From Cyanobacteria bacterium K_DeepCast_35m_m2_155 (GTDB taxonomy: Bacteria; Cyanobacteriota; Cyanobacteriia; PCC-6307; Cyanobiaceae): DNA of 35,762 bases. Position numbers and translations under genes: made by a program. The stretch is from contig VGQS01000010.1 of the NCBI GenBank assembly GCA_016882285.1, positions 1 to 35,762 on the forward strand, in the 5' to 3' direction. Below are positions 16,242-24,597 of this stretch, one piece after another; the first letter of the stretch is position 1, and each line of letters begins with the position of its first letter. Below the pieces are notes generated by a model. The model saw nothing but the letters and a program-made list of their open reading frames with translations, did not search any database and had not been told where the DNA came from.

Positions 16242-17234
16242 TCAGCCAGGCGGAATAAAGCGCTGCACAGCGGCCATGTAGAGCGGGATGCCCACGACGA
16301 TGTTGAACGGGAAGGTGAGCCCAAGCGATGAGGTGATGTAAAGGCTCGGATTGGCCTGCGGCACGGTCATGCGCATCGCGGCAGGCACGGCGATGTAGCT
16401 GGCACTGGCGCACAGCACCATGAACAACAGCGCATCCCCCTGGGGCAACTGCAGCAGCAACGACACGCCTAGCCCCACGGCCCCATGCAGCAGGGGAGCC
16501 AACAGGGAAAACCCGATCAGAAAGGCGCCGGTCTCTTTGAGTTCACGCAGCCTCTGGGCCGCGACGATGCCCATGTCGAGCAGAAAGAAGCTGAGGGCCC
16601 CATAAAAGAGCTGTTCTGTGAATGGCAGCAGCTTGTTCAAGCCGGCAGGACTGAACGCTGCACTCAGATACCCAATCAACAACGAGCCCACCAACAGCAG
16701 CACCGAACTGTTGAGAAAGGCCTCGTGCAACAGGGCACCCCAGCGCAGGCCCTCGGCGCGGCCTGGCTGCCCGGGAGCGGTCAGCCGCACCAGCAGCAGG
16801 CCGATGATGATCGCCGGCGACTCCATCAAGGCCAGGGCGGCGACCATGAAGCCATCGAAGTCAATACCCAGGGCGCCCAAGAACGTTTCAGCCGTGATGA
16901 AGGTGACCGCACTGATCGAGCCATAGGCCGCAGCTACAGCAGCGGCGTTGTAGGTGTCAAAGCGCGTGCGCAGCACAGCAAAGCTGCTGATCGGCACCAG
17001 CACCGCCATGGCCAGTGAGGCCAGCAGGGTCAGCAGCACAGCCCCGCCCAGACCGCTGGCGTGCAGCTCCATGCCGCCCTTGATGCCGATTGCCAGCAAC
17101 AAATAGAGCGAAAACAGCTTGGGCAGGGGTGCCGGGATCTCCAGGTCCGAGCGCAGGGCCACGGAGAGCAGTCCCAGTGCAAAAAACAGCACCGGGGGCG
17201 AGAGCAGGTTCTGCAGCACCAGCGATGCATTCAT
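16242..17234 (-). CDS. sbtA: Sodium-dependent bicarbonate transporter SbtA
   Basis: This 330-aa inner-membrane protein has about ten hydrophobic segments and an internal two-fold repeat. It imports bicarbonate with Na+. Family stretches include LFSLYLLLAIGIKGGMEL, AAAVAAAYGSISAVTFITAETFLGALG, ALALMESPAIIIGLLLV in the first half and FLLDMGIVAAQRL, LFMVLCASASYIAVPAAMRMTVPQANPSLYITSSLGLTFPFNIVVGIPLY in the second. The start is ATG 17234 (MNASLVLQNLLSPP). It is followed immediately by sbtB, the usual regulator pair. It is first in the co-directional CO2-concentrating block and faces rdgB across a 273-nt divergent region. Confidence 0.93.
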   Translation of the reverse strand: MNASLVLQNLLSPPVLFFALGLLSVALRSDLEIPAPLPKLFSLYLLLAIGIKGGMELHASGLGGAVLLTLLASLAMAVLVPISSFAVLRTRFDTYNAAAVAAAYGSISAVTFITAETFLGALGIDFDGFMVAALALMESPAIIIGLLLVRLTAPGQPGRAEGLRWGALLHEAFLNSSVLLLVGSLLIGYLSAAFSPAGLNKLLPFTEQLFYGALSFFLLDMGIVAAQRLRELKETGAFLIGFSLLAPLLHGAVGLGVSLLLQLPQGDALLFMVLCASASYIAVPAAMRMTVPQANPSLYITSSLGLTFPFNIVVGIPLYMAAVQRFIPPG

Positions 17235-17507
17235 CGGCTGCAGACCATCGACACCTTCAACCCACGCTAGGCATCGGAGCCAGTGCGGGCTGCTGTCAGG
17301 AGCCGCACATCGAGTCAGGCTGCAGGCTCGTCAGCGGCCGGTGGTCTCCTTAGCGTTGCGGCGGAACCGGTACCTCCGAGCCTGTTCGGGGGGTGGACTG
17401 TTCAACCCGGCCGGTTCCAACCTCTGTGTGACCGTGCTCCGTTAGGAGACAATGGCCCCTCTGCACCATCAGCCAGCGTGCTGCGGCCATCGGATCCATC
17501 TGCCCCC

Positions 17508-18101
17508 ATGGAGCCGCGCGCTCAAGGCCCGATCAGGCATGTGGTGATTGCCAGCGGCAACGTTCACAAGGTCGCCGAGATCGCCTCGATGCTCGAGGAG
17601 CTACCCCTGAGCTTTGAAGCCCAACCGCAGGGACTCGACATCGAGGAAACGGGCGACACATACCTGGCCAACGCACGTCTCAAAGCCGAAGCGGTGGCAC
17701 GGGCCACCGGACACTGGGCCCTGGCCGACGATTCGGGCCTTGAGGTCGATGCCCTGGGCGGTGCGCCGGGGCTGTATTCAGCCCGCTACGCACCCACCGA
17801 CCACGAGCGCATCCACCGCCTGCTCAAGGAGTTAGGGGACACCCCCTACCGCAGCGCCAGCTTCAACAGCGCCATGGCGCTGGCCGATCCGCAGGGCCGC
17901 ATCGTGCTCGAGTCCCAGGGCCAGGTCCGCGGTGAACTGTTGCGCGTCACACGCGGCCATGGCGGCGGTTACGACCCAATCTTTTGGCTGCGCGAGACGG
18001 GCTGCAGCTACGCCGAGCTCAATCCCTACCAACGCCTGCGATTTGGCAGCAGGGGCCGCGCCGCCCGTCAGATGGCGGCCGAGCTGCGGGCTTTGCTTTA
18101 A
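17508..18101 (+). CDS. rdgB: XTP/dITP diphosphatase (RdgB/HAM1 family)
   Basis: This nucleotide-pool cleaning enzyme hydrolyses dITP, ITP and XTP to the monophosphates and pyrophosphate. The 197-aa product (start ATG 17508, [13 protein letters not shown]) has the substrate loop [12 protein letters not shown], the catalytic patch [18 protein letters not shown] and [25 protein letters not shown], and the C-terminal [12 protein letters not shown]. The track's ORF runs upstream to 17283, but that part does not resemble the family. The 3' end overlaps the csoS1D 3' end by 4 nt on opposite strands. A HAM1-family gene close to csoS1D is a familiar neighbour in alpha-cyanobacterial carboxysome loci. 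Confidence 0.92.
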   Translation: MEPRAQGPIRHVVIASGNVHKVAEIASMLEELPLSFEAQPQGLDIEETGDTYLANARLKAEAVARATGHWALADDSGLEVDALGGAPGLYSARYAPTDHERIHRLLKELGDTPYRSASFNSAMALADPQGRIVLESQGQVRGELLRVTRGHGGGYDPIFWLRETGCSYAELNPYQRLRFGSRGRAARQMAAELRALL

Positions 18102-18892
18102 CCCTGCGCGTTGCGGTTGACGAGGTTGACCGCGCGCATGGCGGCGGCGGCGGCTTCTTCAACATCGCCCTCGCGGCCGGCCAGGGTCAGACGGCCAAAG
18201 GCGCCCACCGCCTTGACATCAACGACGGTGATGTTGGAGGCCTTTTCGGCCTCATTGGCAGCGATCAGCACGTAACCGGCGGGCTCGGTTTCGAGGATGA
18301 ACATGCTCATGCCGGCCTGAATCATCGAACCGCGGCGGTTCTGGCGGTTGATCAGCACAGCGTGGTCAGGGGTGATCGCACGAATGATCTCGGTCCAGCT
18401 GACCTCGCAACGGCTGCGTTTTTCAATGCTGCTGCCGATCGCTTCGAGCACCACATCGCCCGAATGCAGCACATTGCTCTGGTCGCGGTGGTACAGGGCC
18501 AGCGAGCCAAAGGCCCGCTCGACGATCATCTGACCGAGGCGCACCGTGCTGGCCTTGAGAGCGATGTCGGTGACCCGGTGCACCGCCATGCCCGGTGAGA
18601 CCTCAAGCCAGAGACAGGCATCACCAGGAATCGGCAAAAACCCCTGGCTGACGGTGCCCATGTAGGCCGCCAACTGGGGCTGCAGGCTGTCGAGAAACAC
18701 GTAGGTGCGCAGCTCGATCGACTCGACATGGCTCGACTCGCGCGCCAGGCGTGAGGTCTCGCTATCGGTGGTGATCACGCAGCTGGCTGCCGACTGCCCC
18801 GGTTCGCGCTCAGCTGAACCCGCGCCCACGCCGACATCGGTGCCGGTGATTGCCACCGGCCCCGTGCGTCGCCTGGGGTTCGACTGTGCCAA
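18098..18892 (-). CDS. csoS1D: Tandem-BMC shell protein CsoS1D (gated BMC-T pseudohexamer)
   Basis: CsoS1D has two fused BMC domains, forms trimers that stack face to face, and has a large pore proposed to open and close for metabolite passage. The 264-aa sequence has an N-terminal unstructured stretch of about 55 residues, domain 1 ([74 protein letters not shown]) and domain 2 ([64 protein letters not shown]). The first in-frame start after an upstream stop is TTG 18892 (AGGAG 13 nt upstream); this gives a length close to that of known CsoS1D proteins. It is separated from the main operon by sbtAB and rdgB. Confidence 0.93.
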   Translation of the reverse strand: MAQSNPRRRTGPVAITGTDVGVGAGSAEREPGQSAASCVITTDSETSRLARESSHVESIELRTYVFLDSLQPQLAAYMGTVSQGFLPIPGDACLWLEVSPGMAVHRVTDIALKASTVRLGQMIVERAFGSLALYHRDQSNVLHSGDVVLEAIGSSIEKRSRCEVSWTEIIRAITPDHAVLINRQNRRGSMIQAGMSMFILETEPAGYVLIAANEAEKASNITVVDVKAVGAFGRLTLAGREGDVEEAAAAAMRAVNLVNRNAQG

Positions 18893-19034
18893 AGGTTCTC
18901 AAGCGCTCCTGCAGCAGCCTGAGTGCAGAAGCGGCCTGACTCTACGCGTCAAAGCAGCGGCGATGGCACGGGCCAGAGGACTTGCGCAAGCGTCCGCAAC
19001 CGGTACCGTCCGCCCATCGCTGCAATTACCTCCA

Positions 19035-19475
19035 ATGGCCGTCAAACGCTCTGCCAGCAACGGATCTGCCAAGAGCGGCAAAGCCGCAGGCCAGGAGCCG
19101 GCTGTGGAGCAGGGTGAGGTGCGCCCCGAGCAGGCCCTGGCCCTGGTGGGCATGGGCCTGCTGCAAAAGATGGCTGCCAATGGAGAACTCCCCTGGAGCT
19201 GGAGCGAAGCCGAAGATGGCGGTGCCTGCGACCCCGGCGCGCTGCGCAATCGGCTCGAGCTGACCGATCTGGCCCTACGCACCGGTGCCCCCCTGAGCAC
19301 CGCCGAGGTCACTTATCTGATGGGCGCCCGTCCTGGTGCCGCCGTGGTCGAGCGCGGCGGGCTCAAGGCCCGCCGGGTCAGCCGCAACGTGTGGAAATTG
19401 AGCCAGAGCTCAGGCAGCAGCAGCGAGGGCTCTGCGTTCAGCAGCTTCAACGACGGCCGCCGCCGGTTTGGCTGA
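19035..19475 (+). CDS. Unrecognised conserved-looking protein beside csoS1D
   Basis: This 146-aa protein begins at ATG 19035 (MAVKRSASNGSAKSGKAAGQ); ATG 18963 is a less likely alternative. After a basic, Ser/Lys/Gly-rich tail comes a compact acidic/hydrophobic part, EQALALVGMGLLQKMAANGELPWSWSEAEDGGACDPGALRNRLELTDLALRTGAPLSTAEVTYLMGARPGAAVVERGGLKARRVSRNVWKLS, then a Ser-rich C-terminal tail. The region LSTAEVTYLMGARPGA...LKARRVSRNVWKL has the look of a small helix-turn-helix with a basic wing, so DNA or RNA binding is possible but not shown. It is divergent from csoS1D and convergent with the secreted-protein gene (11 nt apart). I do not recognise a named family. Confidence 0.7.
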   Translation: MAVKRSASNGSAKSGKAAGQEPAVEQGEVRPEQALALVGMGLLQKMAANGELPWSWSEAEDGGACDPGALRNRLELTDLALRTGAPLSTAEVTYLMGARPGAAVVERGGLKARRVSRNVWKLSQSSGSSSEGSAFSSFNDGRRRFG

Positions 19476-19486
19476 TCGCCCCTGGA

Positions 19487-19987
19487 TCAGCGGCATCCCT
19501 GAACGGAGATGCGATAGCTGAAGCCGGTGGCTGCCTGGTTGGATCCAGAGCCCACTTTGATGTTGACCTGAGAGGTGGTCTTGGCTGGATAACCCGGCAC
19601 GGTGATGTGGCCTCCGGTTCCCGGCCTGGGGGTCACGGTCTGGTTGAAGACGCGAAGGTTTGAACCGTCGCTGAACTTGAGAAAGGCCTCGATCGGATAG
19701 CTGGCGCTTTCTGATGAATTGGCCGTGAAAAAGAGTTTGTAGCGCGCGTAGGGCGCTGTCACAAAAAAGTCAGTGTTCCAGTTGGAACGTCCAAATGGAT
19801 TTCCCGCCTGGATGCGCTTGCTCACAACAGGACTGGTGCCATCACCACCGACCGGCTGCAAAAAGGCGCAGGTCTCTGCGCTGGCAGGGTGAGCACTCAT
19901 CAGAACGGCACTGGCAGCAGCCACTGCACTGGCAGCAGCCACGGCAAAGCGGCAGCTGGCGGCGCGGCTGAACGGTCCCATGAGCAT
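19487..19987 (-). CDS. Secreted protein of unknown function
   Basis: The 166-aa product starts at ATG 19987 (the track uses the TTG one codon earlier; ATG 19981 is also possible). A long Ala-rich signal peptide (RAASCRFAVAAASAVAAASAVLMSAHPASA) ends with a good cleavage site before ETCAFLQPVGGDG. The mature part looks like a beta-sandwich: NWNTDFFVTAPYARYKLFFTANSSESASYPIEAFLKFSDGSNLRVFNQTVTPRPGTGGHITVPG..VNIKVGSGSNQAATGFSYRISVQGC. It has two cysteines, near its start and at its end, that could form one disulfide. No family is recognised. It lies between bioA (same strand, 65 nt upstream) and the convergent gene at 19035. Confidence 0.75.
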   Translation of the reverse strand: MLMGPFSRAASCRFAVAAASAVAAASAVLMSAHPASAETCAFLQPVGGDGTSPVVSKRIQAGNPFGRSNWNTDFFVTAPYARYKLFFTANSSESASYPIEAFLKFSDGSNLRVFNQTVTPRPGTGGHITVPGYPAKTTSQVNIKVGSGSNQAATGFSYRISVQGCR

Positions 19988-20052
19988 CAATCCATCGGCA
20001 ACAACGTCTCCAGAACCTAGGCCGATCCATCGGCGTTGTCAGATGGTCTGGC

Positions 20053-21321
20053 TCAGGCCAACTGATCCAAAGCCCGGTTCAAGGCGTCATAACAACGCTG
20101 GAGCTGCTCATCACTGATGCACAGAGGCGGCAACAGGTAAACGGTGTTTCCCAGAGGACGCAGATAGACGCCCATCTCAAGGCAGAGCCGTTGCAGTTGC
20201 TTACCGACTGGGTTCAGGTAGCCGTCGTCTCCCGCCTTCACATCAAACGCGGCGATGGTGCCCAGACATCGAGGACGCACGACCCTTGGGTGCTGCGCAA
20301 GAACCTCCAGCAATGGACTGTGGCGCGGCTCAAACTGCTGATAGCGCTCTGGCTGGTTCTGCAGCAGATCAAGGCTTGCCAGGGCAGCTGCGCAACCCAG
20401 CGGATTGGCGGTAAAGCTGTGGCCATGAAAAAAGGTCAGCTCAGCCTTGTTGCCGATGAAGCCCTGGTAGAGACGTTCACTGGCCATCGTCACACCCATC
20501 GGCAGGAAGCCACCGGTGAGACCTTTGGAGAGTGCCATCAGATCGGGCTGAACCCCGGCCTTCTGACAGGCAAAGAGGGCGCCGGTGCGGCCAAAGCCTG
20601 TCATCACCTCATCGGCGATGAGCAGGGCGCCACTGGCTTGCACGCGCTCGGCGACGGCACGCACATACGCTGGCCGCACCAACCGCATCCCCGATGCACC
20701 CTGCAGCAGGGGCTCGAGGATCACTGCCGCTGTGGGCGTTCTCAACGCCTGCTCAAGCTGGGACAGAGCCTGCTGCTCGCGTGCCTCGACGGTCGCATCT
20801 CCCCACGAGGTGTGGGGCCATGCGATGCGGCAGACCTCAAACAACAGAGGCTCATAGGGGGCCGTGAATAGCGAGCGCTCGCCCACCGCCATGGCTCCAA
20901 ACGTGTCGCCGTGATACGCGCCATCAAAGGCAATCAACTGCTGGCGTGATTGGCCCTGGTTGGTCCACCACTGCCAGGCGATCTTGAGCGCCACTTCGAT
21001 GGCCGTTGAGCCGTTATCAGAAAAGAACAACCGCTGCAAACCCGTCAACGCGCTCAGGCGGGTGGCGAGCTGCTCGGCAGGCTGGTGGCTGAAATTCGCA
21101 AAAATGACCTGCTCGAGCTGCTGGGCCTGACGCGCAATCGACGCGGCGATCGACGGTTCGGCATGGCCATGCAGGGTCACCCACCAGCTGCTGATCGCAT
21201 CGATCAGCCGGCGACCATCGGCCAGCTCCAGTTCACAGCCGCGGGCCCTGCGCACCTGCAGGGGCACGGGGCTGGTCGCCACCTGGGTGGTGGGATGCCA
21301 GAGATGGGGGTGCCAGCTCAT
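20053..21321 (-). CDS. bioA: Adenosylmethionine-8-amino-7-oxononanoate aminotransferase BioA
   Basis: BioA converts KAPA to DAPA in biotin synthesis using S-adenosylmethionine as amino donor. It is a class III PLP aminotransferase of 422 aa (start ATG 21321, MSWHPHLWHPTTQVA). The substrate-side motif ISSWWVTLHGHAEPSI is the BioA hallmark. PLP contacts include SDNGSTAIEVALK, FDGAYHGDTFGAMAVG, IADEVMTGFGRTG with Asp237, and the Schiff-base Lys266 in ALSKGLTGGFLPMG. The track's extra 117 N-terminal residues are a shadow of the SulP gene region and its downstream leader. No other bio genes are in the window. Confidence 0.94.
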   Translation of the reverse strand: MSWHPHLWHPTTQVATSPVPLQVRRARGCELELADGRRLIDAISSWWVTLHGHAEPSIAASIARQAQQLEQVIFANFSHQPAEQLATRLSALTGLQRLFFSDNGSTAIEVALKIAWQWWTNQGQSRQQLIAFDGAYHGDTFGAMAVGERSLFTAPYEPLLFEVCRIAWPHTSWGDATVEAREQQALSQLEQALRTPTAAVILEPLLQGASGMRLVRPAYVRAVAERVQASGALLIADEVMTGFGRTGALFACQKAGVQPDLMALSKGLTGGFLPMGVTMASERLYQGFIGNKAELTFFHGHSFTANPLGCAAALASLDLLQNQPERYQQFEPRHSPLLEVLAQHPRVVRPRCLGTIAAFDVKAGDDGYLNPVGKQLQRLCLEMGVYLRPLGNTVYLLPPLCISDEQLQRCYDALNRALDQLA

Positions 21322-21423
21322 CGTCAAGCGATCAGGCCATAACCAGCTAGGAGCACTTTGGCCCCTGGTATGGAGAGGCTGCAGCAACCCGATCCAAGCC
21401 GCCGGCACAGCAGCAAAAGCGGC

Positions 21424-21452
21424 ACAAAAAAAGCCCCGGGTTGTCTCGGGGC
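21424..21452 (-). terminator. Intrinsic terminator of the bicA-like gene
   Basis: On the minus strand AGCCCCGAGACAACCCGGGGCTTTTTTTG forms a GC-rich stem (GCCCCG/CGGGGC, with an extra A-T pair), an 8-nt loop and a run of seven T. It lies about 20 nt after the SulP stop at 21473 and is the clearest rho-independent terminator in the window. Confidence 0.88.
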
Positions 21453-21472
21453 TCTGGGTTGACGCTGTTGGT

Positions 21473-23161
21473 TCAGGCCAGCGCTGAGACGGCCTGCTGC
21501 AGGGCATCACGGCGGCTGAGGTTGGTGCGCTCGGCAGGGACCTTTTGGTAGAGACCCAGCTTCTCCAGTCGGCGCTGGGTGGTTCCAGTGGCACCCACCA
21601 CAAACACCTGGCGGCCCTTTTCGATGGCCTCCTCGACGGCGTTCTCAACGGCAAGAGCCGCCGTGACGCCAAGGTGGGAGACCTCGCTCAGGTCAAACAC
21701 CACAGCCTTGCAGTCACCGATGGCGTTGTGCTCACGGCCGATGGCCTTGGCCACGCCAAAGATCATGGCGCCGTTGAGCTGGAACAACAGCACCTGCCCG
21801 CGACCCTGATCAAGGAGGCTGCGCTCGTCATCACTGATGTCGAGGTCGCCGTCGCCGGTGCTGATCGACTTGACCGATTTGCTCTGCAGCGCGCTCATCT
21901 TGTCGATGGTGAGGATGTTGGCGATGAACACGCCAATGCCCACCGCAGCAATCAGGTCGACCAGCACGGTCAGGGCGATCACCAGGTACATGATCAGCGC
22001 GCCACTGATCGAGATGCGGTGCGCACGCTTCAAAAAGCCCCAGTCGACGATGTCGACACCGACCTTGAGAGCGATACCGGCCAGCACTGCCTGGGGAATC
22101 TGAGCCGCGACACCACTGAAGGCAAGGATCACCACCATCAGGATCACGGCGCGGCTGATGCCAGACAGGGCACTGCGGCCGCCCGCCTGAATGTTGACCA
22201 CAGTTCCCATGGTGGCGCCGGCACCGGCGATGCCTCCGAACAGGCCAGAAGCCAGGTTGCCCAGGCCCTGACCGATCAACTCCTTGTTGGAGTTGTGCTC
22301 GGTGCGGGTGATGCTGTCAGCAATCACGGCCGTCAGCAGGGCGTCGATGCAGCCGAGCATGCCCAGCACAGCGGCATCGACAAACATGAGCCGCAGTTCA
22401 CCAACCTCGAAGTAGGGCAGCTGCAACTTGGGGAAACCGGAAGCGATTTCACCGATGCGGCGGATCTCTTCACCACCGCCGCCGTTGAGCACGGTCAATG
22501 ACAGCACGGTGCCGATCACCAGGGCGATCAGCTGAGGCGGGGCAATCTTCTTGACCCCGGCAGGCGTGAGCCACAGGATCGCCAGGGTGATCAGCGCCAG
22601 GATGACCTCAGGCAGGCGGGCGCTGCTGATCAGCTGGGGCAGGGCCGACAGGGTGCCCATCACCCCGCCCTTGGGAATGGCCTGGCCCAGGAAGGGACCG
22701 ATCTGCAGGATCACCAGGATCAAGCCGATGCCGCTCATGAAGCCCGAGATGACCGTGTAGGGCATCTGGGTGATGTAGCGGCCGAGCTTCAGCAGACCAA
22801 AAATGATCTGAAAAACACCGGCCAACATGACCACGGTGAAGGCCATGGCCAGGCCGTGTTCGGGGTGGCGGGCGGTGAGGCTGGCGATGACGGCGGTCAT
22901 CACCACGGTCATCGGGCCCGTGGGCTCCGAAATGAGCGTGGGCGTGCCGCCAAAGAGTGCTGCAAACAGGCCAACCAGCACAGCGCCCCAGAGGCCAGCG
23001 GCAGCGCCGGCGCCACTGGCAACCCCGAAGGCCAAAGCCAACGGCAGGGCGACGATGGCCGCGGTGACACCGCCAAAGAGATCACCTTTGATGTTGTTGG
23101 TGCTGATGTGGTTCAGCACCCGAAAAGCCGGGCGCCCAGGGAGTGCCGACGTGGTGGTCAT
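21473..23161 (-). CDS. bicA: SulP-family bicarbonate transporter, BicA-like
   Basis: This 562-aa SulP/SLC26 protein has about 14 membrane segments and a C-terminal STAS domain. The membrane core is very BicA-like: GGVTAAIVALPLALAFGVASGAGAAAGLWGAVLVGLFAALFGGTPTLISEPTGPMTVVMTAVIA, VISGFMSGIGLILVILQIGPFLGQA, and AVLGMLGCIDALLTAVIADSITRTEHNSNKELIGQGLGNLASGLFGGIAGAGATMGTVVNIQAGG. The STAS part (VLLFQLNGAMIFGVAKAI..VVFDLSEVSHLGVTAALAVENAVEEA) is intact. BicA imports bicarbonate at high flux with Na+; sulfate transport by a paralogue cannot be excluded from sequence alone. The start ATG 23161 is preceded closely by the 21-nt element also found upstream of the sigma gene. A clear terminator follows. 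Confidence 0.87.
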   Translation of the reverse strand: MTTTSALPGRPAFRVLNHISTNNIKGDLFGGVTAAIVALPLALAFGVASGAGAAAGLWGAVLVGLFAALFGGTPTLISEPTGPMTVVMTAVIASLTARHPEHGLAMAFTVVMLAGVFQIIFGLLKLGRYITQMPYTVISGFMSGIGLILVILQIGPFLGQAIPKGGVMGTLSALPQLISSARLPEVILALITLAILWLTPAGVKKIAPPQLIALVIGTVLSLTVLNGGGGEEIRRIGEIASGFPKLQLPYFEVGELRLMFVDAAVLGMLGCIDALLTAVIADSITRTEHNSNKELIGQGLGNLASGLFGGIAGAGATMGTVVNIQAGGRSALSGISRAVILMVVILAFSGVAAQIPQAVLAGIALKVGVDIVDWGFLKRAHRISISGALIMYLVIALTVLVDLIAAVGIGVFIANILTIDKMSALQSKSVKSISTGDGDLDISDDERSLLDQGRGQVLLFQLNGAMIFGVAKAIGREHNAIGDCKAVVFDLSEVSHLGVTAALAVENAVEEAIEKGRQVFVVGATGTTQRRLEKLGLYQKVPAERTNLSRRDALQQAVSALA

Positions 23162-23179
23162 GGGCTACAGGAGTGTGTA

Positions 23180-23200
23180 GTCGCGGAACCTTAGGGAGTG
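23180..23200 (-). promoter_or_regulatory. 21-nt element upstream of bicA-like gene, shared with the sigma factor gene
   Basis: Minus strand CACTCCCTAAGGTTCCGCGAC. It matches 19 of 21 bases of the copy at 24306-24326 and lies 18 nt upstream of the start codon. It probably holds the -10 region and transcription start (CTAAGG or nearby); this is inference from position and repetition. Confidence 0.5.
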
Positions 23201-23305
23201 TCCGCAGACATTGGGTCGCCCCTGCCAGTGTGCGCAGCGGATCAACAGCTCCAACAGCCGAATCGGAGCCATCAGAAAGCAGACCAAGGAAACGCGGAAG
23301 CTGAC

Positions 23306-24280
23306 TCAGGCCTCGTGGATGTAGTCGAGCACCCTGTGCGAGAGACCTCGCACCGCGGCCAGGGCACGGCGCTCAATGCCACGCGCCGTGTCGCGGGTGA
23401 CACCCATGTGACGAGCCACGGCACTGAGGTTCTGAGGCTCGCAGCCGCCCATGCCGTAGCGCAAACGCAGCAGTTCGGCCTCCTGGGGCAGCAAGTCTTG
23501 CAACAGCCGCTCAAAGTCATGGCTGAGCAGCTGCCCCATCAGGCGCTCTTCCGGCAGGCTTGACGGGCAATGAATGCGATCGATCAGGCTGCCGTCGGTC
23601 TCGTGCGACAGGCCTGCATCGAGACTGACGGGCTGCTGGGCACGGAACAGCACTTCCTGGATGTCAAGGGGCTTGAGACCGCTCTCGGCGGCCAGTTCAT
23701 CGATGGAAGGCGTACGGCCCAGGTGCTGGGTGAGGTTCTGCTGGACGCGGCGCAGCTTGCTGAGCACCTCACCCACATGCACCGGCAGGCGAATGGTGCG
23801 GCTCTTGTCGGCGATGGCGCGGCCAATGCCCTCGCGGATCCACCAGTAGGCATAGGTCGAAAACTTGTAGCCCCGGGTGGGATCAAAGCGCTCGACGGCT
23901 TTGATCAGACCGATGTTGCCTTCCTGGATCAGATCCTCGAGCTCCAGCTGAGCATTGACGTACTTGCGCGCAACGGTCACGACCAGGCGCAGGTTGGCTG
24001 TGACCATACGGGACTTGGCCCGTTCGCCGCGGCGTCGACTACGCAGCAGCTCGAGCGGCGACAGGCCGGCCTCTGCCGCCCAGGTCTCCAGGCTTGGCGG
24101 CACCCCACCAGAGCGCATGGTGAGTTCTTCGGAGATCTCATCAAGCCTGCGGCGGCTCTGCACCGAGCGAGCGAGGGTGATCTCCTCCTCGTAGGTCAAC
24201 AGGGGAATGCGGGCGAGGTTGCGCAGGTGTGTGCCGAGGGCGTCGCAGCTGCTGCGTGAGAGCTTCTGTGGCGCAGACAT
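23306..24280 (-). CDS. Group 2 RNA polymerase sigma factor (RpoD-like, non-essential type)
   Basis: This is a 324-aa sigma-70 family member. It has a short region 1.2 (DALGTHLRNLARIPLLTYEEEITLARSVQ), region 2 with the RpoD hallmark (ANLRLVVTVARKYVNAQLELEDLIQEGNIGLIKAVERFDPTRGYKFSTYAYWWIREGIGRAI), region 3 (RTIRLPVHVGEVLSKLRRVQQNL) and region 4 (LLPQEAELLRLRYGMGGCEPQNLSAVARHMGVTRDTARGIERRALAAVR). It lacks the long region 1.1 and non-conserved insert of the principal SigA, so it is a group 2 factor; cyanobacteria have several of these, used in light, nutrient and carbon responses. Which Sig letter applies cannot be told. It shares an upstream element with the downstream bicA-like gene, which it may help transcribe. 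Confidence 0.92.
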   Translation of the reverse strand: MSAPQKLSRSSCDALGTHLRNLARIPLLTYEEEITLARSVQSRRRLDEISEELTMRSGGVPPSLETWAAEAGLSPLELLRSRRRGERAKSRMVTANLRLVVTVARKYVNAQLELEDLIQEGNIGLIKAVERFDPTRGYKFSTYAYWWIREGIGRAIADKSRTIRLPVHVGEVLSKLRRVQQNLTQHLGRTPSIDELAAESGLKPLDIQEVLFRAQQPVSLDAGLSHETDGSLIDRIHCPSSLPEERLMGQLLSHDFERLLQDLLPQEAELLRLRYGMGGCEPQNLSAVARHMGVTRDTARGIERRALAAVRGLSHRVLDYIHEA

Positions 24281-24305
24281 GGGTGGCGGGGCAAACCCGT
24301 CAGAG

Positions 24306-24326
24306 GTCGCGGAACCCTAAGGAGTG
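24306..24326 (-). promoter_or_regulatory. 21-nt element upstream of the sigma factor gene, shared with the bicA-like gene
   Basis: Minus strand CACTCCTTAGGGTTCCGCGAC, 25 nt upstream of the sigma factor ATG. It is 19/21 identical to the element at 23180-23200. A looser match to its core (TACCGGTTCCGC on the minus strand, about 17360-17375) lies upstream of sbtA. A promoter core or shared operator is the likely role. Confidence 0.5.
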
Positions 24327-24385
24327 ACGAAAGGGTTTGGGCGCGTTTCGCCCCAACATTCAACGAGAAGAGCAAATCACCCTGA

Positions 24386-24435
24386 TCAGAACCACTTATC
24401 AAATCCCAGAAGAGTCGCTCTGCCAGTGGTTCTGA
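24386..24435. repeat. Perfect 11-bp inverted repeat with structured loop
   Basis: TCAGAACCACT (24386-24396) and AGTGGTTCTGA (24425-24435) are perfect complements. The 28-nt loop contains a smaller AGAG-TCG-CTCT hairpin. No T-run follows on either strand, so it is not a normal terminator. It is a candidate RNA structure or a widely spaced operator. Confidence 0.6.
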
Positions 24436-24559
24436 CGAAGCCAACTGAAGTGATCCAGTCGCTCAATCCCAATGATTCACCCAGCACATTGAGGCCGCAG
24501 CAGGTGATTACACGACACATGATTAGCCTGCCCTCTTGATGTCAAGCCCCTGTGCAACA

Positions 24560-24597
24560 TGCCGCTGCCTGGCCTTTCGGTTGAGGCCAGCCAGCGG
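24560..24597. repeat. Near-perfect 15-bp hairpin upstream of the antiporter gene
   Basis: GCCGCTGCCTGGCCT (24560-24574) pairs with AGGCCAGCCAGCGGC (24583-24597) with a single C-C mismatch and an 8-nt loop (TTCGGTTG). It ends about 80 nt before the antiporter ATG (24680), so it may lie in the 5' leader. No poly-T follows on either strand. Confidence 0.65.

Noticed and set aside
21545-22501. 318-aa plus-strand ORF inside the bicA-like gene
   Set aside because: His/Asp/Gln-rich antisense frame of a strongly conserved SulP gene.
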